A stretch of 64,000 nucleotides of DNA from Rhodobacterales bacterium RIFCSPHIGHO2_02_FULL_62_130 (GCA_001828855.1 MHZT01000001.1:124001-188000), one strand, 5' to 3'. Shown: positions 17,196 to 26,186, counted from the first letter of the stretch. Notes: generated by a model not told the origin, from the letters alone. Program-made: numbers and translations.

Positions 17196-18718
17196 TCGGC
17201 GGCTTCCTTCATGGCGTTGAAGTCGTCAGGGAAATGGGTCAGCGCGGACATGACGGGGTAGGGCGTGAACCCGCCGAGCGCGCAAAGAGAGCCTGATTTC
17301 ATGGTGTTACACAGATCTGTCAGTAGCGGGATCGCGGTTGCGTCGCCCTTGGCGATGCGGTCCACGGTTTCCACGCCGCGGACGGCCCCGATACGGCAGG
17401 GGGTGCATTTGCCGCAGGATTCAATCGCGCAGAACTCCATCGCAAAGCGGGCTTGTTTCAGCATATCGGCAGAATCGTCGAACACGGTCAGGCCGGCGTG
17501 GCCGATCAGACCATCCTTGCCCGCGAATTCCTCATAGCCGAAGGGCGTGTCGAACAGCGCGCGGGGGAAATAGGCCCCCAGCGGGCCGCCAACCTGAACC
17601 GCCTTCACAGGGCGGCCCGAAGCCGTGCCGCCTGCGATCTTGTCAACGATTTCGCCAAGAGTCAGACCGAAGGCAATCTCATACAGCCCGCCGTGCTTGA
17701 CGTTTCCGGCGATCTGCAGCGGGATCGTGCCGCGCGACCGGCCAAGGCCGAAGTTCTTGTAATGCTCGGCACCCTTCTCGAAAATCACCGGCACAGAAGC
17801 CAACGAGATCACGTTGTTGACGACCGTCGGCTTGCCCATAAAACCTTCCAGCGCGGGCAGCGGTGGCTTGGCGCGGACGACGCCGCGCTTGCCTTCAAGG
17901 CTGTTCAGCAGGCTGGTCTCCTCACCGCAAACATAGGCCCCCGCGCCGACGCGGATTTCCATGTCAAAGGTGTGATCCGAGCCCAGAACCGACGCGCCCA
18001 GCACGCCTTCGGTGCGGGCGATGGTCACAGCCTCTTGCATCACGCGAATGGCGACGGGGTATTCCGAACGAATATACACAAATCCCTTGGTGGCCCCTGT
18101 CGCAAGGCCCGCGATGGCCATGCCTTCGATCAGGGTGAAGGGATCGCCCTCCATCAGCATGCGGTCGGCGAAGGTGGCACTGTCACCTTCATCGGCGTTG
18201 CAGACGATATATTTGCGGTCGGCCTTTGCTTCGGACACAGTCTTCCACTTGATGCCGGTAGGGAAGCCCGCGCCGCCACGACCGCGCAGACCGGAATTCG
18301 TGACCTCGGCCACAATCGCAGCCTTGTCCATCGCAAGCGCGCGGGTCAGACCGGTCAGGCCGCCTTGGGCCTTGTAATCATTCAGGGAAAGCGGATCAAT
18401 CACGCCGACGCGGGCAAAGGTCAGGCGGGTTTGCGCGCGCATCCACGGCAGATCATCAGTCAGACCCAGCGCCTTGGGGTGGGCGGCAAGGTCGCCCAGC
18501 AGGGCCGGAACATCGGAAAGCGTCAGCGGACCAAAGGCCAGACGACCAGCGGTGGTTTCCACCTCGGCCATCGGTTCCAGCCAGACCATCCCGCGCGAGC
18601 CATTGCGAACGATTGTTAGGTCAATGCCTTTGGCCTTGGCATGAACATGCAGGGCTTCGGCGATTTCATCCGCGCCAAGGGCGACGGCGGCGCTGTCGAG
18701 CGGCAGGTAAATCTTCAT
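17192..18718 (-). CDS. fdsB: NAD-dependent formate dehydrogenase, beta (diaphorase) subunit
   Basis: 508 residues, homologous to NuoF of complex I, with an N-terminal thioredoxin-like [2Fe-2S]-type region fused ahead of it. Carries FMN, a 4Fe-4S cluster and the NAD+ site and hands electrons from the Fe-S chain to NAD+. Motifs: FMN-binding GLRGRGGAGFPTGIKW, nucleotide-binding GAYVCGEETSLLNSLEG, and cluster-binding ESCGKCTPCRIG. Overlaps fdsA by 4 bp (ATGA) and fdsG by 4 bp. Soluble cytoplasmic enzyme. No sign of truncation. Confidence 0.96.
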   Translation of the reverse strand: MKIYLPLDSAAVALGADEIAEALHVHAKAKGIDLTIVRNGSRGMVWLEPMAEVETTAGRLAFGPLTLSDVPALLGDLAAHPKALGLTDDLPWMRAQTRLTFARVGVIDPLSLNDYKAQGGLTGLTRALAMDKAAIVAEVTNSGLRGRGGAGFPTGIKWKTVSEAKADRKYIVCNADEGDSATFADRMLMEGDPFTLIEGMAIAGLATGATKGFVYIRSEYPVAIRVMQEAVTIARTEGVLGASVLGSDHTFDMEIRVGAGAYVCGEETSLLNSLEGKRGVVRAKPPLPALEGFMGKPTVVNNVISLASVPVIFEKGAEHYKNFGLGRSRGTIPLQIAGNVKHGGLYEIAFGLTLGEIVDKIAGGTASGRPVKAVQVGGPLGAYFPRALFDTPFGYEEFAGKDGLIGHAGLTVFDDSADMLKQARFAMEFCAIESCGKCTPCRIGAVRGVETVDRIAKGDATAIPLLTDLCNTMKSGSLCALGGFTPYPVMSALTHFPDDFNAMKEAAE

Positions 18719-19182
18719 TTCAGACCCCCGATGATGGCGTCAATGCGGGCTTCGTCTACGCGGCCAATCAGTTTGCCATCGACAATCGCAGCAGGCGCAC
18801 AGGCACACAGGCCAAGGCAGAACACGGGTTCAAGCGTTACCGCGCCGTCCTTGGTGGTTTCGTGCCATTCGATGCCCAAAGCTTTTTGCGCATGGGCAGC
18901 CACACGGTCGGCACCCATGGCCTGACAGGCCTCGGCGCGGCACAGTTTCAGAACGTGATTGCCCGCCGGATTTTCGCGGAAATCGTGATAAAAGCTCATC
19001 ACGCCATGCACTTCGGCGCGTGACAGGTTCAGATCCTGCGCGATGATCGGCAGGGCGTCCTGCGGCACATAGCCGAAATCGGCCTGAATGGCGTGAAGGA
19101 TCGGCAGCAGCGCGCCCTCCATCCCCTTGTGAGCGTTCAGGATTTCCCCGACGCGCGAGGTCACTTCGACGGAATCAAGCAT
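18715..19182 (-). CDS. fdsG: NAD-dependent formate dehydrogenase, gamma subunit
   Basis: 155 residues from the ATG at 19182, chosen because the protein then begins MLDSVEV like other FdsG proteins and AAAGGG lies about 10 nt upstream; the frame stays open to 19236 but that would run into the operator region. NuoE-like thioredoxin-fold subunit with a [2Fe-2S] cluster bound by Cys in CRAEAC and CLGLC. First gene of the fds operon, downstream of a lysR gene in the same direction, with an 18-bp palindrome in the 85-bp gap. Confidence 0.95.
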   Translation of the reverse strand: MLDSVEVTSRVGEILNAHKGMEGALLPILHAIQADFGYVPQDALPIIAQDLNLSRAEVHGVMSFYHDFRENPAGNHVLKLCRAEACQAMGADRVAAHAQKALGIEWHETTKDGAVTLEPVFCLGLCACAPAAIVDGKLIGRVDEARIDAIIGGLK

Positions 19183-19219
19183 GGCACAGCCCTTTGTAAC
19201 TTGGCCCCGTGATACGCCG

Positions 19220-19237
19220 ATTGATAGGGAAATCAAT
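19220..19237. promoter_or_regulatory. Inverted repeat ATTGAT-N6-ATCAAT upstream of fdsG, probable regulator site
   Basis: Perfect 6-bp arms with a 6-bp spacer, located 38-55 bp before the fdsG start and between it and the lysR gene. Size and symmetry fit a LysR-type T-N11-A operator. The spacer is 6, so it is not a classic TTGAT-N4-ATCAA FNR box. Inference: binding site of the adjacent LysR protein controlling fds transcription. Confidence 0.5.
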
Positions 19238-19255
19238 GTGGAATTCCCGTTGTTT

Positions 19256-19272
19256 GATAGGCGCGGCCTATC
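19256..19272. repeat. 7-bp stem hairpin overlapping the lysR stop codon
   Basis: GATAGGC-gcg-GCCTATC, perfect stem, including the lysR stop codon. There is no U-tract on either strand, so it is not a canonical intrinsic terminator. It may protect the lysR 3' end or be a second operator half next to the fdsG palindrome. Confidence 0.35.
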
Positions 19273-20149
19273 GAGATAGCCGTGCAGCGCCTTCGATCAG
19301 GGCTTGCAAGACGGGGGTTTGCGGATCGCGGCGCGGGGCGATCAGGCCGACAAGGTGTTCGGCCTCTGGCTCCACAATCGGGATGGCGGCCAATCCGCCC
19401 GGACCGGCGAACATCTCGGCCAGTTTGCGCGGCACCACGGAGGCCCAGTTGCCCGTGCGAACATGGGCGACCAAAGCGATGGTCGAGTTCGATTCCACGG
19501 TGGGGGCGGGGCGGGTTCCGGCCTCAAGCAGGTGCTGGTTGATGATGCGGCGGTTCTGCATATCGGAGGTCAACAGGCACAGGGGTTCGCCCGCGACATC
19601 AGACCACGTTACAGATGGCCGCGACGCAAGCGGGGAGGACGGCGCGCAGAGCAGGCGATAAAATTCAGTATACAAAGGGACTTGCGCGACGCGGCCCAAG
19701 GGTTCGTTATCCAGATAAGTGATGCCTGCATCAAGTTCGAGGCTTTCGATCCCTGCAAGAATCTCGGCGCTGGTGCGCGACAGGATGGTAACGCGCACGT
19801 TGGGGTGACGGGCGATGAAGGGGCCGGTCAGATCGGCCACCATCGGCAGGGCGGTGGGAATCACGCCCAACCGCAGATTGCCCGACAGGCCCGCATGCAC
19901 GGTGCGCATTTCATCCTTCAGCGCACGCACATCACCCACGATCTTGCGCGCCCAGTCCAGCACGCGCTGGCCTTCGGGCGTCAGCCCCTGAAAGCGCGAG
20001 CCGCGAAACACCAGTTGCACGCCAAGCTGATCCTCAAGCTGGCGGATTGCGCCCGAAAGGCTGGGTTGGGTAACGCGGCAAGCCTCGGCCGCGCGGCCAA
20101 AGTGGCGCTCGTTGGCAAGGGCGATGAACATTTCCAGCTTGTCGATCAT
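19268..20149 (-). CDS. LysR-type transcriptional regulator, probable regulator of fds operon
   Basis: 293 residues. The N-terminal winged helix-turn-helix is clear (FIALANERHFGRAAEACRV, then QPSLSGAIRQLE), followed by a periplasmic-binding-protein-like effector domain. Located directly upstream of fdsG and in the same direction, as FdsR-like regulators are often linked to soluble formate dehydrogenase operons. Inference: activates fds in response to formate or a related metabolite. Upstream of its start lies a GGCGGGAGTATTT-type intergenic repeat (20215-20247). Confidence 0.88.
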   Translation of the reverse strand: MIDKLEMFIALANERHFGRAAEACRVTQPSLSGAIRQLEDQLGVQLVFRGSRFQGLTPEGQRVLDWARKIVGDVRALKDEMRTVHAGLSGNLRLGVIPTALPMVADLTGPFIARHPNVRVTILSRTSAEILAGIESLELDAGITYLDNEPLGRVAQVPLYTEFYRLLCAPSSPLASRPSVTWSDVAGEPLCLLTSDMQNRRIINQHLLEAGTRPAPTVESNSTIALVAHVRTGNWASVVPRKLAEMFAGPGGLAAIPIVEPEAEHLVGLIAPRRDPQTPVLQALIEGAARLSR

Positions 20150-20214
20150 GCGGGCAGGGTGGCGGGGATTGGTGACGCGCGCAAGGGCGGCGGTTTGTTT
20201 GGGCTACGGTAGAA

Positions 20215-20247
20215 GCCTCCGGCGGGAGTATTTGGGCCAAGATGAAA
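20215..20247 (+). repeat. Short GCCTCCGGCGGG...GTATTT intergenic repeat, copy 1
   Basis: Begins GCCTCCGGCGGGAGTATTT and ends in CCAAGATGAAA. The same unit recurs at 28113, 30550, 44591 (inverted) and 44640. It lies between the lysR and S49 peptidase genes, in non-coding sequence. Confidence 0.7.
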
Positions 20248-20290
20248 TCGGCAGGTTGCGGCAGCGGGGGGGAGGGCTTACCTCTGGGGC

Positions 20291-21082
20291 ATGAAATATT
20301 TTATCCCCTTTCTGAAGCAGCAGCCCTTTGTGCCGGTGATCCGGTTGCAGGGAGCGATTGGTGCGGGCGGGCGCAGCCTGTCGGATCAGGCGCTTGCGCC
20401 GGTGATCGAGCGGGCCTTTGCGCGCGGCAAGCCTGCGGCGGTGGCTTTGGTCATCAACTCGCCGGGCGGGTCGGCGGTGCAGTCCAGCCTGATTGCGGCG
20501 CGTATCCGGCGGCTGGCGGATGAGAAACGCGTGCCGGTTTACGCCTTTGTCGAGGATATCGCGGCCTCGGGCGGGTATTGGCTGGCCTGTGCTGCGGATC
20601 AGATCTTTGTTGATCCGTCGTCGCTGGTGGGGTCGATCGGGGTGATCTTTGCCTCGTTCGGCTTTCCTGAATTCATGGCAAAGCAGGGGATTGAGCGGCG
20701 GGTGGTGACGGCGGGCAAGTCGAAAAGCTTTGCCGATCCGTTCCTGCCGCAAAAGCCCGAGGATGTGGACCGTCTACGCGCGCTGCAAGGCCCGATCCAT
20801 GCGGCCTTTATCGAGCATGTGAAGGCGCGGCGCGGGGCAAGGCTGGCCGAGGCGGACCTGTTCAATGCCGATATCTGGGTGGGGCAGGGGGCGGTTGATC
20901 TGGGGCTGGCGGACGGTGTGGCGCATCTGGTGCCAAAGCTGAGGTCGATCTACGGCGACAAGGTGCGGCTTGTGCCTTACGGGCAAAAGCGCAGTCTGTT
21001 TCAGCGCCTTGGCGCGCGGATTGCACAGGATGCGCTGTCTGGCGTGGAAGAACAGGCGCTTTGGGCGCGGTATGGGTTGTAA
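20291..21082 (+). CDS. S49 family (SohB/SppA-like) signal peptide peptidase
   Basis: 263 residues, the short S49 type. It is expected to cleave remnant signal peptides or membrane proteins. The catalytic Ser lies in AASGGYW, the SSLVGSIGV block follows, and GKSKSF carries the conserved Lys region. Only a weakly hydrophobic N-terminus is visible (FIPFLKQQPFVPVIRLQG), so membrane association is uncertain. Followed after 3 bp by a small membrane zinc-ribbon protein and then an SDR gene, suggesting one transcript. Confidence 0.88.
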   Translation: MKYFIPFLKQQPFVPVIRLQGAIGAGGRSLSDQALAPVIERAFARGKPAAVALVINSPGGSAVQSSLIAARIRRLADEKRVPVYAFVEDIAASGGYWLACAADQIFVDPSSLVGSIGVIFASFGFPEFMAKQGIERRVVTAGKSKSFADPFLPQKPEDVDRLRALQGPIHAAFIEHVKARRGARLAEADLFNADIWVGQGAVDLGLADGVAHLVPKLRSIYGDKVRLVPYGQKRSLFQRLGARIAQDALSGVEEQALWARYGL

Positions 21083-21085
21083 ATC

Positions 21086-21271
21086 ATGGTAAAGGCCGCG
21101 ATCCTGTTTCTGGTGGTCATGGTGCTGATCGGCATCATAGGCAATGCGCTGTTTCCCGGCGCAATCGGTCGCAATGTGAAAAAGCGGCTGACGGGGGGGA
21201 AACCCTCTACCTGTCCGCGCTGCGGGCGCTATGTGATCGGCTCTAAAGGATGCGATTGCAGGAAGGGCTGA
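21086..21271 (+). CDS. Small membrane protein with C-terminal zinc ribbon
   Basis: 61 residues: one hydrophobic helix (about 4-25) followed by a basic linker and a four-Cys module, CPRC at about 43-46 and CDC near the C-terminus, that could bind Zn. I do not know the function. The gene is squeezed between the S49 peptidase gene (3 bp) and the SDR gene (1 bp), indicating cotranscription and possibly a link with the peptidase at the membrane. Confidence 0.75.
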   Translation: MVKAAILFLVVMVLIGIIGNALFPGAIGRNVKKRLTGGKPSTCPRCGRYVIGSKGCDCRKG

Positions 21272-21272
21272 C

Positions 21273-22049
21273 ATGCGGGCGTTGGTAACGGGGGCGGGCA
21301 AGCGGTTGGGCCGCGAGATGGCGCTGTATCTGGCGCGGCGTGGTTTCGATGTGGCGGTGCATTATGCAAGTTCGGGGGCCGAGGCCGCCGGAGTTGTGGC
21401 CGAGATCACTGCTATGGGACTGCGGGCTGTGGCCGTGCAGGCCGATCTGCTGGATGAGGCGCAAGTGCAAACCCTGATCGCGCAGGCGGTTGCGGGGCTT
21501 GGCGGGCCTCTGACGGTGCTGATCAACAATGCCTCGATCTTTGAATATGACACGATTGCCAGCGCGACGCGGACCAGTTGGGACCGCCATATCGAAAGCA
21601 ATCTGCGCGCGCCCTTCGTGCTGACCCAAGGTTTTGCCGTGCAGGTGCCGCAGGCGGTGCCAGATGCGGCGGGCGAACCGGTGGCGCAGGGCTTGATCGT
21701 CAATATGATCGACCAGCGCGTGCATAAGCTGACACCCGAATTCATGACCTATACCCTTGCCAAGATGGGGCTTTGGGCGCTGACCCAGACCTCGGCGCAG
21801 GGGCTTGCGCCGCATGTGCGGGTGAACGGAATCGGGCCGGGGCCGACGTTGCAGGGCGGGCGGCAAAGCGACAGTCACTTCGCGCGGCAGCGGGCAGCAA
21901 CCGTGCTGAAACGCGGGGCAAATCCGGCGGATATCACGGCGGCGCTGGGATTTTTCCTCGATTCCCCGGCCGTTACCGGGCAGATGATTGCGGTGGATGG
22001 CGGGCAGCATCTGGGCTGGCAAACCCCTGATGTGCTGGGGGTTGAGTGA
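21273..22049 (+). CDS. Short-chain dehydrogenase/reductase (FolM/pteridine-reductase-like)
   Basis: 258 residues, complete Rossmann SDR: TGAGKRLG cofactor loop at residues 6-13, NNAS at the NAG position, and Tyr-x-x-x-Lys as YTLAK. The GAGKRLG plus NMIDQRVHKLTPEFMTYT pattern resembles pteridine/dihydromonapterin reductases of alphaproteobacteria, so a role in reducing pterins is plausible but not proven. NADPH preference is suggested by the basic residues after the glycine motif. Probably cotranscribed with the two upstream genes. Confidence 0.8.
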   Translation: MRALVTGAGKRLGREMALYLARRGFDVAVHYASSGAEAAGVVAEITAMGLRAVAVQADLLDEAQVQTLIAQAVAGLGGPLTVLINNASIFEYDTIASATRTSWDRHIESNLRAPFVLTQGFAVQVPQAVPDAAGEPVAQGLIVNMIDQRVHKLTPEFMTYTLAKMGLWALTQTSAQGLAPHVRVNGIGPGPTLQGGRQSDSHFARQRAATVLKRGANPADITAALGFFLDSPAVTGQMIAVDGGQHLGWQTPDVLGVE

Positions 22050-22359
22050 GCCTTTCGCGGGCGGGTCGGGAAAGTTGTCCACTTTTCGATCCAGCTTCAC
22101 AGTCGCGTTACAAATTGTCCTGACTTATCAGGGATTTGCCAAATGGTAATAAATATTCCTTTTGTTTTCATGGGCTTAAAAAGATGCCTAAAAAATAGGC
22201 AGATCGGGGAATGGGGCCGAAAACAAGGGAAAATCCGAGTTTCCGAAAACTTCTCCCCCTAGTTATCCACAGAAAGAGTGGACAGCTTTCTACTTGCCCC
22301 CAGTGCCGTATCATTGCAGCCAAGCGGCAGAATCGATGACTCTGAAAGAGGCCTTTTGC
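22050..22359. other. Intergenic region before uvrC with a perfect DnaA box
   Basis: 310 bp, clearly more AT-rich than its surroundings from about 22100 to 22200. It contains a perfect DnaA box TTATCCACA (22263-22271), a near-match TTGTCCACT at about 22075, a hairpin TGCCTA-aaaaa-TAGGCA (22185-22201) without a U-tract, and GTCCACT/AGTGGAC sequences facing each other about 200 bp apart. No gene-sized frame with a ribosome site was found. Confidence 0.55.
22263..22271 (+). promoter_or_regulatory. Perfect DnaA-box sequence TTATCCACA
   Basis: Exact match to the high-affinity DnaA box, about 90 bp before the uvrC start. A single box does not make an origin; it could mark DnaA control of uvrC or be chance. 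Confidence 0.4.
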
Positions 22360-24216
22360 ATGAACGAACCAGTGCAAACCGGACATGAGGTAATTCAGAA
22401 TTATCTGAAGACTTTGGACGGAAGTCCGGGGGTTTACCGCATGTTGAATGCGGCCTCTGAGGTGCTTTACGTCGGCAAGGCGCGCAATCTGAAGGCGCGG
22501 GTTTCCAACTATGCGCGGCCCTCGGGACATTCGGGCCGGATCGCGCGGATGATCAGCGAAACCGTGTCGATGATGTTCCTGACGACGCGCACGGAAACAG
22601 AGGCGCTGCTGCTGGAGCAGAACCTGATCAAGCAGCTCAAGCCGCGCTACAACGTGCTGCTGCGCGACGACAAATCCTTTCCGAATATCCTGATCTCACG
22701 CGAGCATGCCTTTCCGCAGTTGAAAAAGCATCGTGGCAAACGAACCGAGAAGGGATCGTATTTCGGGCCTTTCGCATCGGCAGGCGCGGTGAACCGGACG
22801 TTGAACCAGTTGCAGAAGGTGTTTCTGCTGCGGAACTGCACCGATGCGATGTTTGAATCGCGCACGCGGCCCTGTCTGCAATACCAGATCAAACGCTGCG
22901 CCGCGCCCTGCACGGGGCGGATTGATGCAGCGGGCTATGCGACGCTTGTGGCCGATGCCGAGCGATTCTTGCAGGGCAAGACTACAACCGTCCAATCCAA
23001 TCTGGCCGCCGAGATGGGTGCGGCCTCTGCGGCGATGGAGTTTGAACGCGCCGCTGCCTTGCGCGACCGGATCAAGGCGCTGACGCAGGTGCAGCAAAGT
23101 CAGGGCATCAATCCGGCGGGGGTGCCGGAGGCGGATGTGATCGCGCTGCATCTGGAGGGCGGGCAGGCCTGTGTGCAGGTGTTCTTCATCCGCGCCAACC
23201 AGTCCTGGGGCAACCGCGACTTCTACCCTCGCACGGGCGCGGGCGCGGATGAGGCGGAAATCCTCGAAGCCTTTGTGGCGCAATTCTATGACGACAAGGA
23301 GCCGCCGCGCCTGATCTTGCTGTCGCATGGGGTCGAGAACGAGGATCTGTTGACCGACCTTTTGTCGGAACGCGCGGGCCGCAAGGTCGAGATTGCCATC
23401 CCCCAGCGTGGCGAGAAGGCCGAGTTGGTGGAAAACGCGGTGCGGAACGCCCGCGAAAGTCTGGCGCGCAAGATGTCGGAAAGCTCGACGCAGAACAAAC
23501 TGCTGGCGGGGCTGGCCGAGGCTTTCGATCTGGACGGCGCGCCCACGCGGATCGAGGTCTATGACAACGCGCATATCCAAGGCGCGGACGCGGTGGGCGG
23601 GATGATTGTGGCGGGGGCCGAGGGCTTCCTGAAATCGCAATACCGCAAGTTCAACATCAAATCCGATGCCGGAAAGAACAGCGACGATTTCGGCATGATG
23701 CGCGAGGTGATGACGCGGCGCTTTGAACGGCTGCTGAAAGAAGACCCTGACCGCAAGTCGGATGCCTGGCCGGACCTTTTGCTGATCGACGGCGGGGCGG
23801 GGCAGGTTTCGGCGGTGGGCGGGATTCTGGCCGAACTGGGCGTGGATGACATTGCTATGATCGGCGTTGCCAAGGGCATTGACCGCGACGCAGGCAAGGA
23901 AGAATTCTACCGGCAGGGGATGCCGGTGATGGCTTTGCAGCGCAATGATCCGGTGCTGTATTTCATCCAGCGCCTGCGCGACGAGGCTCACCGCTGGGCG
24001 AACGGCGCGCATCGGGCCAAGCGGGCCAAGGCAGTCTCTGCCACACCCTTGGACGATATTCCGGGGGTTGGGGCGGTGCGGAAACGCGCGCTGCTGGCGC
24101 ATTTCGGATCGGCAAAGGCGGTGTCGCGGGCAGGGGTATCGGATCTGATGGCCGTGCCGGGCGTGTCCGAAGCGATGGCCAAAGCCATCAGCGATTTCTT
24201 CAGCACCAAGGGGTAA
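22360..24216 (+). CDS. uvrC: Excinuclease ABC subunit C
   Basis: 618 residues from the ATG at 22360, chosen for AAAGAGG 8 nt upstream; the frame is open to 22294 without a ribosome site. Makes the 3' and 5' incisions around DNA lesions in nucleotide excision repair with UvrAB. GIY-YIG nuclease domain at the start (GVYRML...LYVGKA), UVR motif around 200-240 ([19 protein letters not shown] region), RNase H-like nuclease domain ([19 protein letters not shown]), and C-terminal helix-hairpin-helix ([22 protein letters not shown]). Length is normal. No alphaproteobacterial SOS box (GTTC-N7-GTTC) was seen upstream. Confidence 0.97.
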   Translation: MNEPVQTGHEVIQNYLKTLDGSPGVYRMLNAASEVLYVGKARNLKARVSNYARPSGHSGRIARMISETVSMMFLTTRTETEALLLEQNLIKQLKPRYNVLLRDDKSFPNILISREHAFPQLKKHRGKRTEKGSYFGPFASAGAVNRTLNQLQKVFLLRNCTDAMFESRTRPCLQYQIKRCAAPCTGRIDAAGYATLVADAERFLQGKTTTVQSNLAAEMGAASAAMEFERAAALRDRIKALTQVQQSQGINPAGVPEADVIALHLEGGQACVQVFFIRANQSWGNRDFYPRTGAGADEAEILEAFVAQFYDDKEPPRLILLSHGVENEDLLTDLLSERAGRKVEIAIPQRGEKAELVENAVRNARESLARKMSESSTQNKLLAGLAEAFDLDGAPTRIEVYDNAHIQGADAVGGMIVAGAEGFLKSQYRKFNIKSDAGKNSDDFGMMREVMTRRFERLLKEDPDRKSDAWPDLLLIDGGAGQVSAVGGILAELGVDDIAMIGVAKGIDRDAGKEEFYRQGMPVMALQRNDPVLYFIQRLRDEAHRWANGAHRAKRAKAVSATPLDDIPGVGAVRKRALLAHFGSAKAVSRAGVSDLMAVPGVSEAMAKAISDFFSTKG

Positions 24217-24297
24217 GGCAGACGCCGATTGATCTGAACCGGATTGATCGGCACTCCCGTCCCAAGCGGCGGTTCTGTGATGCGTTTGCACAATGCA

Positions 24298-24327
24298 AAA
24301 CGGGGGTAGCTTGCGCCACCCCCGTTT
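24298..24327. terminator. Bidirectional intrinsic terminator between uvrC and the cold-shock gene
   Basis: Perfect 10-bp stem AAACGGGGGT / ACCCCCGTTT with a 10-nt loop, between two convergent genes. On the minus strand it is followed by TTTTG, on the plus strand by a weaker TTTC, so it serves the cold-shock gene best and uvrC secondarily. Confidence 0.8.
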
Positions 24328-24369
24328 CAAATTCTTGGTTCGGACTGAAAATTCAGTCCTGCGCCGGCA

Positions 24370-24576
24370 TTATGCCAGTGCGAGGTTCACAGCCGACTCA
24401 CGACCGTCACGGCCGGATTCGATGTCGAACGTAACTGCTTGGCCGTCGTCCAGCTTGTGGATGCCAGCGCGCTCCATAGCGGAAACGTGGACGAAAACGT
24501 CCTTGTTGCCGTTTGCCGGTGCGATAAAGCCGAATCCTTTGGTTGCGTTAAACCATTTCACGGTGCCATTAGCCAT
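24370..24576 (-). CDS. CspA-family cold-shock protein
   Basis: 68-residue OB-fold nucleic-acid chaperone with both RNA-binding motifs: RNP1 KGFGFI and RNP2 VFVHVSA. Binds single-stranded RNA/DNA and melts secondary structure. AGGAGA precedes the start. The 256-bp region to pgsA should hold its promoter and leader; a TTGACG hexamer on the minus strand near 24635 could be a -35 element, but I could not fix a convincing -10. Ends at a strong shared terminator. Confidence 0.95.
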   Translation of the reverse strand: MANGTVKWFNATKGFGFIAPANGNKDVFVHVSAMERAGIHKLDDGQAVTFDIESGRDGRESAVNLALA

Positions 24577-24832
24577 CGTGGATCTCCTAGTTTTGGTGTG
24601 CCATCCGCAGAATGCGATAGCTTGGCTCAGTCACGTCAAGATCGAGAACTGAGACCGCAAGGAGACAGATTTTTCGATAGATAGCGTTTTCGCCCCCCAC
24701 ACATGCGCTCTTTATCTGTTTCGCACAAGGGGTAAGGAAAAAGAATCATCCGATCCGCAGGAATGGCGCGGCGTAGACGGACCCTGCGCGTTCCCCCTTT
24801 CCCAATGCCACCGCATCGGCTAGCTATTCGGC

Positions 24833-25498
24833 ATGAAATGGACGATCCCGAACTCGTTGACCGTTCTAAGGTTGCTTGCGGCGCCCGGTGTGGCGGTGAT
24901 GTTCTTGTATTTCCACCGCCCTTGGGCCGACTGGTTCGCGCTGACGCTGTTCATCGGGGCGGCGATCACCGATTGGTTCGACGGTTATCTGGCGCGATTG
25001 TGGAAGCAGGAAAGCAAGTTCGGCGCGATGCTGGACCCGATCGCCGACAAGGCGATGGTGGTGATCGCCATCATGGTGCTGACCGGCTATTCGGGGATGA
25101 ACCCGTGGCTGATCCTGCCCGCCACGGTGATCCTGTTCCGCGAGGTCTTCGTTTCGGGCCTGCGCGAGTTTCTGGGGGCCAAGGCGGGGCTGCTAAAAGT
25201 CACCAAACTGGCCAAGTGGAAGACCACAGCGCAGATGGTGGCGATAGCAGTGCTGTTTCTTGGCACGGGGCTGGAATATCTGAACGGCGTGGCGATGCAG
25301 GGCATGACCCCCGAACAATATGCCGAGGCCGTTGTGCAGGGCATTGCCGACCCGATCCGCGCCTGTGGCCGGCGGGATTGCGCCTCGGTCGCGGGGGACG
25401 TGGGCTTGGTGTTGATGTGGGTTGCGGCCTTGCTGACGGCGATGACGGGGCTGGATTACTTCAAGAAATCGCTGCCGTTTCTGCGGGAAGACCCATGA
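24833..25498 (+). CDS. pgsA: CDP-diacylglycerol--glycerol-3-phosphate 3-phosphatidyltransferase
   Basis: 221 residues, integral inner-membrane enzyme making phosphatidylglycerol phosphate from CDP-diacylglycerol and glycerol-3-phosphate. The CDP-alcohol phosphotransferase signature D-x2-DG-x2-AR-x8-G-x3-D-x3-D is complete around residues 46-68 (TDWFDGYLAR, then FGAMLDPIADK). Several hydrophobic helices follow. A polar insert after about residue 160 (MTPEQYAEAVVQG, then ACGRRDC) lengthens the loop before the last helix. Overlaps moaD by 4 bp (ATGA), a common arrangement in Rhodobacteraceae. Confidence 0.95.
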   Translation: MKWTIPNSLTVLRLLAAPGVAVMFLYFHRPWADWFALTLFIGAAITDWFDGYLARLWKQESKFGAMLDPIADKAMVVIAIMVLTGYSGMNPWLILPATVILFREVFVSGLREFLGAKAGLLKVTKLAKWKTTAQMVAIAVLFLGTGLEYLNGVAMQGMTPEQYAEAVVQGIADPIRACGRRDCASVAGDVGLVLMWVAALLTAMTGLDYFKKSLPFLREDP

Positions 25499-25743
25499 TC
25501 GACGTGCTTTATTTCGCTTGGGTGCGCGAACGTATCGGGCTGCCGCGCGAAAAGGTGCAGACCGATGCCGCAACCGTGGCCGATCTGATCGCGGAACTTT
25601 CCGCGCGCGAAGAACGCTATGCGCTGGCGTTTTCCGATCTGGCGGCGCTGCGGGTGGCCTTGGATCAGGAATTGTCTTCTTTCGATGCACCCTTGGCAGG
25701 CGTGCGTGAAGTGGCGTTTTTCCCACCGATGACAGGGGGCTGA
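25495..25743 (+). CDS. moaD: Molybdopterin synthase small subunit (sulfur carrier)
   Basis: 82 residues, ubiquitin-like fold ending in the required Gly-Gly (MTGG), which is thiocarboxylated to carry sulfur to MoaE. It starts in the ATGA overlap with pgsA; a longer in-frame reading through the pgsA region is a shadow. Stop is 1 bp before moaE. Works in cytoplasmic Mo cofactor synthesis and so supplies the formate dehydrogenase encoded at 13-19 kb. Confidence 0.95.
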   Translation: MIDVLYFAWVRERIGLPREKVQTDAATVADLIAELSAREERYALAFSDLAALRVALDQELSSFDAPLAGVREVAFFPPMTGG

Positions 25744-25744
25744 C

Positions 25745-26185
25745 ATGCGCCTGTCGGTTCAGGCCGAAGCCTTTGATCTGGGGGCTGAATCCAACGCCTT
25801 TGCGGCGCATGTCGCAGGGGCGGGCGCGGTTGTCACCTTCACCGGCCTTGTGCGCGACAATGGCGGCAGTCTGGCCGCGATGGAGATCGAGCATTACCCC
25901 GGCATGACCGAAAAGGCGATTGCCGCGATCATGGATCAGGCCAAGGCGCGCTGGTCGCTGGTCGATGCTTTGGTGATCCACCGCTACGGGCGGCTGGCGG
26001 GGGGCGAGGCGATCATGATGGTTGCCACGGCGGCACCGCACCGCGCCGATGCCTTTGCCGCGGCGGAATTCCTGATGGATTACCTGAAATCCCGCGCGCC
26101 GTTCTGGAAGAAAGAACTTTCGGCCGACGGGGCCACTTGGGTCGCCGCCAAAGGCGAGGATGAGGCCGCGCTGAACCGCTGGTAA
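25745..26185 (+). CDS. moaE: Molybdopterin synthase catalytic subunit
   Basis: 146 residues. Forms the heterotetramer with MoaD that converts cyclic pyranopterin monophosphate to molybdopterin. Family signatures: GAVVTFTGLVRD near the N-terminus, EIEHYPGMTEKAI, VIHRYGRLAGGE, and the C-terminal PFWKKE with the catalytic Lys. Usual length. Converges on the P1 peptidase gene, whose stop begins 2 bp after the moaE stop. Confidence 0.97.
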   Translation: MRLSVQAEAFDLGAESNAFAAHVAGAGAVVTFTGLVRDNGGSLAAMEIEHYPGMTEKAIAAIMDQAKARWSLVDALVIHRYGRLAGGEAIMMVATAAPHRADAFAAAEFLMDYLKSRAPFWKKELSADGATWVAAKGEDEAALNRW

Positions 26186-26186
26186 G

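Noticed and set aside
22050-22359. Chromosomal replication origin
   Set aside because: Only one perfect DnaA box and none of the usual alphaproteobacterial oriC neighbours (hemE, maf, parAB).
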